From contig NZ_CP033068.1 in the NCBI RefSeq assembly GCF_003668995.1, forward strand, positions 558,001 through 622,000: a stretch of DNA of 64,000 nucleotides, given 5' to 3'. Every line of letters starts with the position of its first letter. Within the stretch, counting starts at the first letter, position 1. The translations under genes and the position numbers were made by a program. The notes under the pieces were generated by a model. That model was not told the DNA's origin. It did no database searches and was given only the letters and a program-made list of their open reading frames with translations. This document shows, in pieces, positions 46,085 through 55,502 of this stretch. The DNA is from Flavobacterium sp. 140616W15. Its GTDB lineage: Bacteria; Bacteroidota; Bacteroidia; Flavobacteriales; Flavobacteriaceae.

Positions 46085-46390
46085 ATGATTATGAAAAGCC
46101 CACAATTTACTCAAGAAGAAAGTTTAAAAATATTCTCAAATATAATTTCAAATAAGATTCATAACGGTTTTATTTTAGAAGAGAGAAATGATGAAATGCT
46201 CTTTGCTGTTTTGTCAAAAGGAGAAAGAGTGGTTGATCATAGTTTTAATTTCCTTATTTGTTGTCTAACATTTGGATTATGGTCTGTTGCTTGGTTGTAT
46301 TTAACCATAGAATCATCTAAAAACAAAAAAATATTGGTTGCCATCGATGAAGATGGGATTCCTTTTGAAGATAAATGTTATCACGAATAA
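46085..46390 (+). CDS. Small single-helix membrane protein of unknown function
   Basis: The 101-residue protein (or 99 from the second Met) has a soluble N-terminal half and one hydrophobic helix (about 57-76, FNFLICCLTFGLWSVAWLYL), then a charged end. The helix with its preceding basic segment resembles small proteins that carry a zinc-ribbon-less DUF-type tail, but I recognise no family. It stands between mscS-like and uvrA genes and is convergent with uvrA (gap of seven bases), with no clear terminator between them. Confidence 0.7.
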   Translation: MIMKSPQFTQEESLKIFSNIISNKIHNGFILEERNDEMLFAVLSKGERVVDHSFNFLICCLTFGLWSVAWLYLTIESSKNKKILVAIDEDGIPFEDKCYHE

Positions 46391-46397
46391 GTTACTA

Positions 46398-49190
46398 TTA
46401 CAATTTTTCTTTTAAGTAGATACCTGTTATAGATTTTTTTATCTTTACTATATCTTCAGGTATTCCTTCTGCTAATAATTCCCCACCATTTTCTCCACCT
46501 TCTGGGCCTAAATCAATTATCCAATCGGCACATTTTATAAGGTCAAGATTGTGTTCTATTACAATTATAGAATGCCCTTTATCTATCAATGCGTCAAATG
46601 AAGCTAATAATTTCTTGATATCGTGAAAGTGAAGCCCAGTTGTAGGTTCATCAAAAACAAATAGTGCTTTGTCTTTTGTAGCGCCTTTAACTAAGAATGA
46701 AGCTAGTTTAATACGTTGAGCTTCACCACCAGAAAGGGTAGAAGAGGATTGTCCTAATTGTACATATCCTAAACCAACATCTTGTAATGGCTGTAATTTT
46801 TGAGTAATTTTAGTTTGATTGTTTACAGAAAAGAAACTAATTGCATCATCAATAGTCATGGTTAGGACATCATTGATGTTTTTATGATCAAAAGTAATTT
46901 CTAAAACTTCTTTTTTGAAACGTTTACCCCCACAAGTTTCACATGGTAATTGCACATCGGCCATAAAAACCATTTCAACGTTAATAGAGCCTTCTCCTTT
47001 GCAGGTTTCGCATCTTCCACCATCTACATTAAATGAAAAATGTTTGGCTTGATAACCTCTTATTTTTGATAGTTTCTCTTTAGCATATAGTTCTCTGATA
47101 TCATCATAAGCTTTTATGTAAGTTACGGGATTAGAACGAGAACTTCTTCCGATAGGATTTTGATCTACATATTCAATATGTTTTATTTGCGAAAAAGATC
47201 CTTTTATTTCGGTAAACTGACCTGCTTTTTCAGCTGGGTTGTCTAACTTTTTCTGAATAGCAGGAAATAGAATCTTTTTAACAAGCGTGCTTTTTCCACT
47301 ACCAGAAACGCCAGTAATTACAGTTAAAACATCTAGTGGAAATGTAACGTCAATGTTCTTAAGGTTATTTTCCCGCGCACCAATAACTTGTATGTGGTTC
47401 TTAGATTTTCGTCGGTGTTTAGGAACCGCTATTTCTAAATCACCATTAAGGTATTTAGCAGTTAATGAAGACGATTTTAATATTTCGTCATATGTTCCCT
47501 GAGCAACTAATTCTCCTCCAAATGTTCCTGCTTCAGGTCCAATATCTATAATCATATCGGCGGCTTTCATGATGTCTTCATCATGCTCTACAACAATTAC
47601 GGTATTGCCTAAATCACGAAGAGATAGTAATACTTTGATCAATCGTTCAGAGTCTTTTGGGTGCAAACCAATACTTGGTTCATCAAGGATGTACATAGAA
47701 CCCACTAAGCTACTTCCGAGAGAAGTTGCTAAATTGATACGTTGTGATTCTCCTCCAGAAAGAGTCGAAGAATTTCGATTTAAGGTAAGGTAAGAAAGTC
47801 CAACTTCGGTCAAAAAGGATAATCTATTATTGATTTCGACTAGCAATCGTTTTGCGATTTGTTTCTCGTAAACATTCAGTTCTATTTTGTTGAAGAAAGT
47901 AACTAAATGTTGAATTGGTAAATCGACCAAATCAGAAACAGTTTTGTCGTTTATTTTTACATAAGAAGCTTCTATTCTTAGACGCTTTCCTTTACAAACG
48001 TGGCATTTTGTTTTTCCACGGTAACGTGAAAGCATTACTCTATTCTGTATTTTGTAATTTTTCTCTTCCAGCTCTTTGAAGAAATCATTTAGACCTTCAA
48101 AGTATTGATTTCCTTTCCAGATTAATTCTTTGTGTTCTTCGCTTAATTGGAAGTAAGGTTTGTGTATAGGGAAATCGAATTTATGGGAGTTATTGACCAA
48201 TTGATCGCGAAACCAGCTCATGCTTTCACCACGCCAAGGATAAATAGCATTCTCATATACAGATAAAGAAGTGTTTGGAATTACTAAATCGGCATCGATA
48301 CCAATAATATTTCCATATCCTTCGCAAGCAGGACAAGCTCCATATGGATTATTAAAACTGAATAAATGCGGATTAGGTTCTAAAAATGTGATTCCATCTA
48401 ATTCAAAATTATTAGAGTAACTGAATCTTTTATTTGTTTTTAGTTCTTGTAAAAAACAAATTCCTTTTCCTTCAAAAAAAGCAGTTTGAACAGCATCTGA
48501 AAGACGATTGTAGAATTCTTCTTCTTCTTTTACAACGATTCTGTCTATAATTAATAAAATTTCCTGTTTCTTTTTTGTATTAAGTGAAGTTGCAAATTCA
48601 TCTAAACGAACCATTTCGTTATCAATTAAAATACGTGCAAATCCTTGTTGTAGTAAAACATTAAGTTTGTCTTCTAGTTTTCTTCCTTTTTCAAGATGAA
48701 TAGGAGCAAGAAGTAACCACTTACTGTCTAGCTCGAAGCTTTTTACATCAGTAACGACATCGGTAACGGTATTTTTTTTGACTTCTTGACCAGAAATAGG
48801 AGAATATGTACGGCCAATTCTTGCAAAAAGTAATTTTACATAATCGTAAATCTCTGTAGAAGTTCCTACTGTTGAACGGGCATTGGTGGTGTTTACTTTT
48901 TGCTCAATAGCAATTGCCGGAGCAATTCCTTTTATGTATTCGACTTTTGGTTTGTCTAAACGACCTAAAAATTGACGCGCATATGATGATAAGCTCTCTA
49001 CATAGCGACGTTGCCCTTCGGCATACAAAGTATCAAATGCTAAACTTGATTTCCCTGAACCCGAAAGTCCAGTAATAACAACAAGTTTATTTCTTGGGAT
49101 GGCAACATCTACATTTTTTAAGTTATGTACTTGAGCACCTTTAATGATGATGTTTTTCTTTGGGTCGAGTGTAGAAAGGTCAATTTGCAT
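46398..49190 (-). CDS. uvrA: Excinuclease ABC subunit A (UvrA)
   Basis: UvrA recognises bulky DNA lesions with UvrB in nucleotide excision repair. The 930-residue protein has two ABC ATPase units with Walker motifs [12 protein letters not shown] and [12 protein letters not shown], signature motifs LSGGESQRI and [12 protein letters not shown], and zinc-binding Cys pairs [25 protein letters not shown] and CETCGGKRF. The start was taken at 49190 ([19 protein letters not shown]); a further in-frame ATG at 49211 would add seven residues of no family character. The gene stands alone on the minus strand. Confidence 0.96.
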   Translation of the reverse strand: MQIDLSTLDPKKNIIIKGAQVHNLKNVDVAIPRNKLVVITGLSGSGKSSLAFDTLYAEGQRRYVESLSSYARQFLGRLDKPKVEYIKGIAPAIAIEQKVNTTNARSTVGTSTEIYDYVKLLFARIGRTYSPISGQEVKKNTVTDVVTDVKSFELDSKWLLLAPIHLEKGRKLEDKLNVLLQQGFARILIDNEMVRLDEFATSLNTKKKQEILLIIDRIVVKEEEEFYNRLSDAVQTAFFEGKGICFLQELKTNKRFSYSNNFELDGITFLEPNPHLFSFNNPYGACPACEGYGNIIGIDADLVIPNTSLSVYENAIYPWRGESMSWFRDQLVNNSHKFDFPIHKPYFQLSEEHKELIWKGNQYFEGLNDFFKELEEKNYKIQNRVMLSRYRGKTKCHVCKGKRLRIEASYVKINDKTVSDLVDLPIQHLVTFFNKIELNVYEKQIAKRLLVEINNRLSFLTEVGLSYLTLNRNSSTLSGGESQRINLATSLGSSLVGSMYILDEPSIGLHPKDSERLIKVLLSLRDLGNTVIVVEHDEDIMKAADMIIDIGPEAGTFGGELVAQGTYDEILKSSSLTAKYLNGDLEIAVPKHRRKSKNHIQVIGARENNLKNIDVTFPLDVLTVITGVSGSGKSTLVKKILFPAIQKKLDNPAEKAGQFTEIKGSFSQIKHIEYVDQNPIGRSSRSNPVTYIKAYDDIRELYAKEKLSKIRGYQAKHFSFNVDGGRCETCKGEGSINVEMVFMADVQLPCETCGGKRFKKEVLEITFDHKNINDVLTMTIDDAISFFSVNNQTKITQKLQPLQDVGLGYVQLGQSSSTLSGGEAQRIKLASFLVKGATKDKALFVFDEPTTGLHFHDIKKLLASFDALIDKGHSIIVIEHNLDLIKCADWIIDLGPEGGENGGELLAEGIPEDIVKIKKSITGIYLKEKL

Positions 49191-49514
49191 ACAAAAAATC
49201 AATTTCCACAAAAGTAAGCATTTTTGATTTGAGTTATGTTAAGGATAAGAGTTCAATTTATGTAAAAAACAACATGATAATTATTCCTTTATAATTAAAG
49301 ATCTGCTAGGGAAATTATTTTGGAGTATAGTGATGATTAAAGAATACAAAAAAAAGTATGTTAAAATGTAATTGGTTTATTTTGTGTGATTTAGATTTCT
49401 TTTTTAACTGTTAAGAACAAAGAGGTAATTTATTGTTTTTTACCCTTTTTCTAGAAATCATTGACTTTATTTTAATGTTTTTCTGAATTTGGTAATAATT
49501 ATTCTTAATTTAAT
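49191..49514. other. Non-coding spacer upstream of uvrA and the sigma factor
   Basis: These roughly 320 bases are very AT-rich and carry no gene that I can support on either strand. They separate two divergent genes and should hold the uvrA promoter, which I could not place. Confidence 0.5.
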
Positions 49515-49546
49515 TTGCTTTATAAAAAAAATATTTGTTAAATTTG
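49515..49546 (+). promoter_or_regulatory. Promoter of the sigma factor gene
   Basis: TTG (49515-49517), a 21-base spacer and TAAATTTG (49539-49546) match the Bacteroidota promoter consensus. The resulting transcript would have a leader of about 90 bases before the ATG at 49645. Confidence 0.65.
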
Positions 49547-49644
49547 AACAATTAATTAACACTTTAAAAACCAGTAGCCTATACAGTAAAATTACTTTTT
49601 TAGATAATTACCCAAATTTCAAATTAAAACTAAAAGGTAGTATT

Positions 49645-50229
49645 ATGGCTAATCTGCAAACTCCTGACGCTCTATTGGTGAAGAACTATGTTGAAGGTAA
49701 CGAAAGTGCTTTGTCAACATTGATAAAAAGACATGAATCAAAGATTTATGGATTTATATATTCAAAAATAGCCGATAAAGATATATCAAATGATATTTTT
49801 CAGGATACATTTATAAAAGTAATCAAGACTTTAAAAAGTAATTCTTATAATGAAGAAGGTAAATTCTTGCCTTGGGTAATGCGTATATCGCACAATTTAA
49901 TAGTAGATCATTATCGAAAAACTAAGAAAATGCCAATGTATAGAGAAACCGAAGAGTTTTCGATATTCTCTATTATGTCAGATGATACACTAACAATTGA
50001 AAGTAAAATGATTGTAGATCAGGTTGAAGTCGATTTAAAAAAGCTAATAGAAGAACTTCCTGGTGATCAAAAAGAAGTACTGGTTATGCGTATGTATCAG
50101 GATATGAGTTTTAAAGAAATATCTGAAGTTACAGGGGTTAGCATCAATACGGCCTTAGGTAGGATGAGATATGCATTAATGAATATTAGAAAAATTATAG
50201 AAAAACATCAAATTATTTTAACTAATTAA
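49645..50229 (+). CDS. RNA polymerase sigma-70 family (ECF-type) factor
   Basis: The 194-residue protein shows region 2 (DISNDIFQDTFIKVIKTL and LPWVMRISHNLIVDHYRK, about residues 50-95) and region 4 (LPGDQKEVLVMRMYQDMSFKEI and VSINTALGRMRYALMNIRK in parts, about 135-185). Although the frame is open further upstream to 49489, the upstream part runs across the promoter-like sequence and has no protein-like character, so the start at MANLQTPDALLV is chosen. A 47-residue gene follows 51 bases downstream. No anti-sigma factor is adjacent, so its control is not evident. Confidence 0.9.
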   Translation: MANLQTPDALLVKNYVEGNESALSTLIKRHESKIYGFIYSKIADKDISNDIFQDTFIKVIKTLKSNSYNEEGKFLPWVMRISHNLIVDHYRKTKKMPMYRETEEFSIFSIMSDDTLTIESKMIVDQVEVDLKKLIEELPGDQKEVLVMRMYQDMSFKEISEVTGVSINTALGRMRYALMNIRKIIEKHQIILTN

Positions 50230-50280
50230 TATACTAAATCGAGTAATTGGCCGTTGTTATATAAATAAACAATTATTAGC

Positions 50281-50424
50281 ATGGCAAAAATTTACTCAAA
50301 AAAAGTAGCAGTTACTACAAACTTAAAACCCAACAAAGAAGTCGTTTCTTTTATATTAAGTTACTCACAAGCATTAACAGTAGTAAAAATTGACGAGAAG
50401 AGTTTTGAGATTATAGCTAATTAA
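50281..50424 (+). CDS. Small protein downstream of sigma factor (47 aa)
   Basis: A complete short frame, ATG to TAA, encoding 47 residues that begin MAKIYSKKVAVTTN and end KIDEKSFEIIAN. It lies 51 bases after the sigma factor stop with no terminator between, and a hairpin terminator follows at 50489, so it ends that transcript. The codon use is like its neighbours. It has no Cys and no membrane segment, and could be a small regulator of the sigma factor, but that is a guess. Confidence 0.62.
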   Translation: MAKIYSKKVAVTTNLKPNKEVVSFILSYSQALTVVKIDEKSFEIIAN

Positions 50425-50488
50425 ACAGCCCACAACAGTTGTAGGATGTTTTGAAAGTAAATGAATTAATCAAATTGGTCGTTTGATT

Positions 50489-50527
50489 AAAAATCACTAA
50501 GTGCAATATGCAATTAGTGATTTTTTT
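50489..50527. terminator. Bidirectional terminator between the small gene and nth
   Basis: AAAAATCACTAA (50489-50500) pairs with TTAGTGATTTTT (50514-50525), with further T residues after it. It serves the sigma factor transcript and, on the other strand, nth, whose last codons lie in the stem. Confidence 0.85.
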
Positions 50528-51191
50528 GTTTTTTAGAAGCTTGACTTTCATAATAATCATCTATTACTGATTTCCTTCCAATGGTTTTTGTAATGATGTC
50601 TTTGTCAAGATCCCAGCCTCGGGCAGGCGAATATTCTCGGCCATACCAAATAATTTCAAGATGTAAATCGTTCCAGACTTCTTCAGGAAAAAGTCGCTTG
50701 GCATCTTTTTCGGTTTGAGCAACATTTTTTCCGTTAGATAAATTCCATCGGTACATTAATCTATGAATATGAGTATCTACAGGAAATGCAGGAACACCAA
50801 AAGCTTGAGACATAACAACACTAGCTGTTTTATGACCAACAGCAGGTAGCTCTTCTAGATATTCGTAACTCTGAGGTACTTCGCCACCATGTTTATCAAT
50901 AAGGATTTGCGATAAACCATGAATACCTTTCGATTTCATAGGTGATAAACCACAAGGGCGGATAATATCACGAATTTCTTCAACAGACATTTTTACCATA
51001 TCATAGGGATTATCAGCCTTTGCAAATAATAAAGGCGTAATTTGGTTCACACGAACATCAGTACATTGAGCTGATAGCAATACAGCAATTAATAAAGTAT
51101 ATGGGTCTTTATGGTCGAGAGGCACAGGGATAGTTGGGTATAATTCTTTTAACGTATTTATAACAAAAGTTACCCGTTCTTGTTTATTCAT
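50514..51191 (-). CDS. nth: Endonuclease III-family DNA glycosylase without Fe-S cluster ligands
   Basis: It removes oxidised pyrimidines and nicks abasic sites in base excision repair. The 225-residue protein has the helix-hairpin-helix and catalytic lysine in LPAVGHKTASVVMS and the catalytic aspartate in FPVDTHIHR. The C-terminal four-cysteine motif that holds the iron-sulfur cluster in E. coli Nth is absent: the equivalent end reads IIWYGREYSPARGWDLDKDI with no Cys. The start was set at 51191 (MNKQERVTF); an upstream ATG at 51224 adds 11 residues of unlikely leader. The catalytic residues suggest that it is active. Confidence 0.92.
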   Translation of the reverse strand: MNKQERVTFVINTLKELYPTIPVPLDHKDPYTLLIAVLLSAQCTDVRVNQITPLLFAKADNPYDMVKMSVEEIRDIIRPCGLSPMKSKGIHGLSQILIDKHGGEVPQSYEYLEELPAVGHKTASVVMSQAFGVPAFPVDTHIHRLMYRWNLSNGKNVAQTEKDAKRLFPEEVWNDLHLEIIWYGREYSPARGWDLDKDIITKTIGRKSVIDDYYESQASKKQKNH

Positions 51192-51296
51192 TTCCGTAAA
51201 TTTAATCCCGTAAAAATAGTACAATTTTGGAATTATAAATTGTTAATTATCAATTGTTAATTTTGAGAATCTAAGTAAGTCTAAAAAAATAAAAAA

Positions 51297-51749
51297 ATGA
51301 CAACATTACAAATAGGAGATAAAGCACCAAATTTTTCAGGAACAGATCAAGACGGCAATACACATAAATTAGCTGATTACGCAGGGAAAAAATTAGTAGT
51401 TTTCTTTTATCCAAAAGCAAATACACCAGGATGTACAGCCGAGGCTTGTGATTTAAGAGATAACTACGAGCGTTTTCAAGCCAATAATTATGCATTATTG
51501 GGAGTAAGTGCCGATGCGCAAAAAGCACAAGCTAAATTCAAAGAAAAATATGACTTTCCATTTCCGTTATTAGCCGATGAAGACAAATCGGTAATAGAAG
51601 CATTTGGAGTTTGGGGTCCAAAAAAATTTATGGGAAGAGAATATGACGGAATTCATAGAACGACGTTTGTAATCAATGAGGAAGGAATTATAGAAGATAT
51701 TATTTCAAAAGTGAAAACCAAGGAACACGCAGATCAAATCTTAAAATAG
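51297..51749 (+). CDS. bcp: Thioredoxin-dependent thiol peroxidase (Bcp/PrxQ)
   Basis: It reduces hydrogen peroxide and organic peroxides with electrons from thioredoxin. The 150-residue protein has the peroxidatic cysteine and the resolving cysteine five residues later in YPKANTPGCTAEACDLRD, preceded by VVFF and followed by the ADEDKSVIEAFGVWG segment. The length is that of the family. It is transcribed divergently from nth (105-base gap), linking two oxidative-damage genes by position only. Confidence 0.96.
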   Translation: MTTLQIGDKAPNFSGTDQDGNTHKLADYAGKKLVVFFYPKANTPGCTAEACDLRDNYERFQANNYALLGVSADAQKAQAKFKEKYDFPFPLLADEDKSVIEAFGVWGPKKFMGREYDGIHRTTFVINEEGIIEDIISKVKTKEHADQILK

Positions 51750-51774
51750 AGGTTATAGTTTTGGTTTTTAGAAG

Positions 51775-51808
51775 ATCTTTGTCAAAGTTCAAAAACTTTG
51801 ACAAAGAT
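51775..51808. repeat. Perfect intergenic hairpin after bcp
   Basis: ATCTTTGTCAAAGTT (51775-51789), loop CAAA and AACTTTGACAAAGAT (51794-51808) pair perfectly over 15 bases. There is no T tract right after it, so it may be a dispersed hairpin repeat rather than a simple terminator. The next 40 bases contain ATCCTGAGCGGAGCCC, like the start of the repeat at 30899. The rest of the 285-base gap is otherwise empty. Confidence 0.65.
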
Positions 51809-51946
51809 TAACACTCGTTTTTAGTTGTTAAGGCTTAGAGTTTATTCTCCATCTTATCATCCTGAGCGGAGCCCAAGGGCAGTATTGCAATTGTTTAGTA
51901 TATAAAATGTATTTTACATATCAATCTCACGATATCCTTCAAGAAC

Positions 51947-51978
51947 AAAAAAAGCACCAGTTATAAAACTGATGCTTT
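51947..51978 (-). terminator. Terminator of the minus-strand gene at 52035
   Basis: On the minus strand AAAGCATCAGTT pairs with AACTGGTGCTTT (one wobble), followed by a T run, 57 bases beyond the stop of the 52035-53495 gene. Confidence 0.8.
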
Positions 51979-52034
51979 CGTATTTGAAAATATTTGAATT
52001 TTTGTCTCTCAGTAACTTAGCTACTTAAAAAAGA

Positions 52035-53495
52035 CTAATTTGATTCTTTTAAAATTCTATTAGGCTCGTATCCAAATAAGTGATGCTCTTTAATAATCTC
52101 AGCAATACCTTTTGGAAGCATAGGTTCCCATCCTGGTTTTCCTTGACTAATCATTTTTAGTACTTCTCTAGAGAATACTTCCAGAGTATGTGGATCAAAA
52201 TCAGCGACATCAATTACTTTTCCATTAAATTTAAAGAACTTGTACAATTCTTTCATTCTAGGATGAACTTTTAAGTTGGTCGAGTTCATAATTGTACCAT
52301 CTTCGTCAATCATTGGATACAGGAATACTTTCATGTCACGGTAGAATAGTTTTCCGAAAGCTTCAAGTATTCCACCACTTAAATGGCGGTAGTATTTCTC
52401 ATCAAAGATGTCGACTAAATTGTTAACTCCCATTGCCAATCCCATTCGGGCTTTGGTGTAATTAGCAAAATATTCAACAACTTTATAGTATTCTTGGAAG
52501 TTTGAGATCATTACCGTTTGCCCTAATGAACAAAGCAATTCGGCTCTATCCATAAAATCGCGTTCGTCGATTTCTCCATCAGAACGAAGGTTAGATAGAG
52601 TGATTTCGAAAATTACCAGTGTATTATCTTTTTCGACTTTGTTTTCTTCGAGAAACATTTTTAATGATTTCTCATACATATCCATATTAACCTTAGTTAC
52701 AGGGCGAAAACTCCCGCGTAAGGCTAGGATATTCTTTTTGTATAAAATGGCGGCAGGAAGAATGTTTTTTCCTTCAGGATTGAACATAACGGCATCGGTC
52801 ATTCCGTTTTTAACCAATTGTAAACTAATCAATCGATTATCTACATCGGCAAATCGAGGGCCAGAAAAGTTAATGGTGTCAATTTCAAGTTGATCTTTGT
52901 CAAGGTGATCGTATAAATAACGAAGCAATCTTTTAGGATCATTATATTTATAAAATGCTCCATAAATTAAGTTTACTCCAAGAATTCCTAATGTTTCTTG
53001 TTGTAATCGAGCATCAGTTTCTTTAAAACGAATGTGAAGAATAATTTCGTTATATGCTTCATCAGGCTCAATCTGGTATCGAATTCCAACCCAGCCGTGG
53101 CCTTTAAATTGTTTTGCAAAATCGATTGTTGCAACAGTATTGGCATAACTAAAGAAAAGTTTTGTAGGGTGCTTTTCTCTACTTAAACGCTCTTCAATTA
53201 TTTGCCCTTCAAGAGTTAACATTTTTTTTAACCGCTCTTCAGTTACATAGCGTCCATCACTTTCAATTCCGTAAATGGCATCACTAAAATCTTTGTCATA
53301 AGCAGACATCGCCTTTGCAATTGTTCCAGACGAACCACCAGATCTAAAAAAATGCCTTACAGTTTCTTGCCCCGCACCAATCTCTGCAAAGGTTCCGTAG
53401 ATATTTTCATTTAGATTTATGCGTAGTGCTTTGTCTTTTATGGATGGTATCTGAGCGATGACTTTGTCACCCTTAAGTTTTATTTCTATACCCAT
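52035..53495 (-). CDS. Conserved soluble protein of unknown function (about 486 aa)
   Basis: The 486-residue protein has no signal peptide or membrane segment. Recognisable features are FAEIGAGQETVRHFFRSGG near residue 40, a likely conserved active or ligand loop, plus AGGSSGT-like SGGSSGTIAKAMSAYDKDF and FKFNGKVIDVADFDPHTLEV. Similar proteins are conserved in Bacteroidota, and I have seen them carry the label TonB-dependent receptor, which the sequence does not support: there is no plug or barrel. The repeated GAG and SGG-rich turn could bind a nucleotide or phosphate, but this is conjecture. It is a single gene with its own terminator. Confidence 0.75.
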   Translation of the reverse strand: MGIEIKLKGDKVIAQIPSIKDKALRINLNENIYGTFAEIGAGQETVRHFFRSGGSSGTIAKAMSAYDKDFSDAIYGIESDGRYVTEERLKKMLTLEGQIIEERLSREKHPTKLFFSYANTVATIDFAKQFKGHGWVGIRYQIEPDEAYNEIILHIRFKETDARLQQETLGILGVNLIYGAFYKYNDPKRLLRYLYDHLDKDQLEIDTINFSGPRFADVDNRLISLQLVKNGMTDAVMFNPEGKNILPAAILYKKNILALRGSFRPVTKVNMDMYEKSLKMFLEENKVEKDNTLVIFEITLSNLRSDGEIDERDFMDRAELLCSLGQTVMISNFQEYYKVVEYFANYTKARMGLAMGVNNLVDIFDEKYYRHLSGGILEAFGKLFYRDMKVFLYPMIDEDGTIMNSTNLKVHPRMKELYKFFKFNGKVIDVADFDPHTLEVFSREVLKMISQGKPGWEPMLPKGIAEIIKEHHLFGYEPNRILKESN

Positions 53496-53590
53496 TTTAT
53501 TTTAAATATGGCTGATTTGTTACAAAGTTAGTAAATTAGGCTTCTAATGAAAGATAATTAATCCTATTTTTGTAAAAAAATAAAGTACAA

Positions 53591-54355
53591 TTGAAGGTAT
53601 ATTTTTTAGGCACAGGTACATCTCAAGGCATTCCGATAATAGGGGTTGATCATCCTGTATGCAAAAGCACTGATGCTAAGGATAAAAGACTTCGGGTGTC
53701 TATTTGGATTAGTTGGGATAACCATTCATATGTTATCGATTGTGGTCCCGATTTTAGACAACAGATGCTCGCTTGCAACTGTCAGAAATTAGATGCAATT
53801 TTATTTACGCATGAGCATGCCGATCACACTGCAGGTTTGGATGATATACGTCCGTTTAATTTTAGACAAGGCGAAATGCCAATTTATGCACACCAACGTG
53901 TTATAGATAATTTAAAAAGACGTTTTGATTACGTATTCGAAACTGTAAATAAATATCCAGGAGCACCATCAGTTAAAACAATTGAAGTAATTAATGATGA
54001 ACCGTTTGCTGTGGGAAATAAAATAGCAATCCCAGTAAATGTTATGCATGGTGATCTGCAGGTTTTTGGTTATCGAATAGACGATTTTGCTTATTTAACA
54101 GATGTAAAAACCATAGAAGATGCTGAAATTGATAAATTAAAAAATCTAAAAGTATTAGTGATAAATGCATTACGTGTAGAGCCACATGATACCCATTTTA
54201 ATTTGCAGGAAGCACTAGATTTTATAACTTTGGTTCAGCCAGAAGTGGCTTATTTAACACATATTAGTCATGTATTAGGATTTCATGAAGAAGTACAAAA
54301 AATGCTTCCTAAAAATGTTTATCTGGCATATGATAATTTAGAAATCACAATTTAA
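53591..54355 (+). CDS. MBL-fold metallohydrolase (PhnP-like)
   Basis: The 254-residue protein has the metallo-beta-lactamase-fold metal motif FTHEHADHTAGLDD, a GTGTSQGIP opening loop typical of the PhnP/RNase Z-like group, further His ligands in MHGDLQVFG and YLTHISHVLG, and an Asp in YLTDVKTIED. Relatives hydrolyse cyclic or ester phosphates. It begins at TTG (53591), preceded by a TATTTTTG box at 53565-53572. The following gene starts 14 bases downstream and is probably co-transcribed. No phn operon is present, so the substrate is open. Confidence 0.9.
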   Translation: MKVYFLGTGTSQGIPIIGVDHPVCKSTDAKDKRLRVSIWISWDNHSYVIDCGPDFRQQMLACNCQKLDAILFTHEHADHTAGLDDIRPFNFRQGEMPIYAHQRVIDNLKRRFDYVFETVNKYPGAPSVKTIEVINDEPFAVGNKIAIPVNVMHGDLQVFGYRIDDFAYLTDVKTIEDAEIDKLKNLKVLVINALRVEPHDTHFNLQEALDFITLVQPEVAYLTHISHVLGFHEEVQKMLPKNVYLAYDNLEITI

Positions 54356-54368
54356 TTATATTTTAAAA

Positions 54369-54869
54369 ATGAAAAAATCCTTATTGCTTTACCTATTTAT
54401 CATTGCTATACTTATGAATATTTTTACCTATATGTTTTATAGTAAAGAAGTAAAGTTTGAGCAGGAACGTTATGTTAAAACGACCAAAAAACTTAGAGAT
54501 AGTTTAGATTTAGTAGAGAATAAACTAAATGAAGCCAACTATTTCTCATTAGAGAACAATCAAAACGCACAAAATTACTTTGACTCGGCAGATGCTTCAA
54601 AAACAATAAAATACGAGCAATTAATTCCGATGGTTACTGAAAAATTAATGGATCTTAATGCTAACCCAAAAGGGAATCCATATACAGGACATGACCAAAT
54701 AGGAACGAATAAATTTATTATTAATAAAGTTAAGGTATTAAACCACAGATGGATTATTGCCGATTTTAGTGATGGAGAAACATGGGGAGAAGTTTTATTG
54801 AAGTACTTTATTAATAATGATGGGAGCGTAACTTTTGAAGTAAATCAGTCATTATTATACCAAAAATAA
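54369..54869 (+). CDS. Membrane-anchored protein of unknown function
   Basis: The 166-residue protein starts with one hydrophobic helix (residues 5-23, LLLYLFIIAILMNIFTYMF) that may be an uncleaved anchor, then a coiled-coil-like stretch (about 28-58, rich in Lys, Glu and Leu) and a globular end with HRWIIADFSDGETWGEVLL. I do not recognise a family. It starts 14 bases after the MBL hydrolase and precedes a lipoprotein gene by 48 bases, so the three may be one unit. Confidence 0.75.
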   Translation: MKKSLLLYLFIIAILMNIFTYMFYSKEVKFEQERYVKTTKKLRDSLDLVENKLNEANYFSLENNQNAQNYFDSADASKTIKYEQLIPMVTEKLMDLNANPKGNPYTGHDQIGTNKFIINKVKVLNHRWIIADFSDGETWGEVLLKYFINNDGSVTFEVNQSLLYQK

Positions 54870-54916
54870 GATTCACTAACTGTTTAATAATTGTAACAAC
54901 TAAATAAATAGAACCT

Positions 54917-55357
54917 ATGAAAAAAGTATTTTTATTTTCGATTATTATTGGGCTATCATTTTCTTGTGCTAAAAAAGTTTCACAAGATGAAACTACTAAA
55001 GGGACTACTGAAGAAACAAAACCAGAGCATATTGTTGGAGGAGACTCAGATGCCCATGGATGCAAGGCTTCTGCAGGTTATACTTGGTCTGAGATTAACA
55101 AAGAATGTGTGAGACTTTTTGAGGTTGGAACAAAGTTAGAACATGCCAAAGATGGAAAAACGTATTCAACAGTTGCTTATGTTATTTTTGAAAAAGACGG
55201 AAACAAAGCCGAACTTTTTCTGGATACACAAAAAGAAACAATTATGTTAGAACGAAAAGCCGAAGGAGAGCCTTGGATAAATGGAGATCTGGAATTAATT
55301 CCTTGGAAAGGTTATGTACTAAAACAAGCTGGAAAGATTATTTATACTGGCGAGTAA
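54917..55357 (+). CDS. Small lipoprotein with a conserved cysteine-pair motif
   Basis: The 146-residue protein has a lipobox (LSFSC, Cys17). After a charged linker it contains GCKASAGYTWSEINKECVR, in which the two cysteines could form a disulfide. A beta-rich end follows with IMLERKAEGEPWINGDLEL. This motif recurs in small lipoproteins of several bacteria as far as I recall, but no function is known to me. A terminator follows 13 bases after the stop. It may be the last gene of the MBL-hydrolase transcript. Confidence 0.8.
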   Translation: MKKVFLFSIIIGLSFSCAKKVSQDETTKGTTEETKPEHIVGGDSDAHGCKASAGYTWSEINKECVRLFEVGTKLEHAKDGKTYSTVAYVIFEKDGNKAELFLDTQKETIMLERKAEGEPWINGDLELIPWKGYVLKQAGKIIYTGE

Positions 55358-55370
55358 ATAGAAACTATAC

Positions 55371-55402
55371 AATAAAGGCGAGAAGTAATTCTCGCCTTTA
55401 TT
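55371..55402 (+). terminator. Terminator after the lipoprotein gene
   Basis: AATAAAGGCGAGAA (55371-55384), loop GTAA and TTCTCGCCTTTATT (55389-55402) pair perfectly. It is a compact GC-containing stem with an AT flank on both sides, able to act on both strands. Confidence 0.9.
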
Positions 55403-55502
55403 ATTTATATAAATATGTTGTTTTTTCTGCCACTCCCGATAGCTATCGCGATAAAAAAGATTATAAAACCTTTGCGAGCTTTGCGTGATTCTTAGCGATT
55501 AA

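Noticed and set aside
49489..49644. A 52-residue N-terminal extension of the sigma factor
   Set aside because: It overlaps the TTG/TAAATTTG promoter, has no sigma-like character, and the ATG at 49645 starts directly before region 2.
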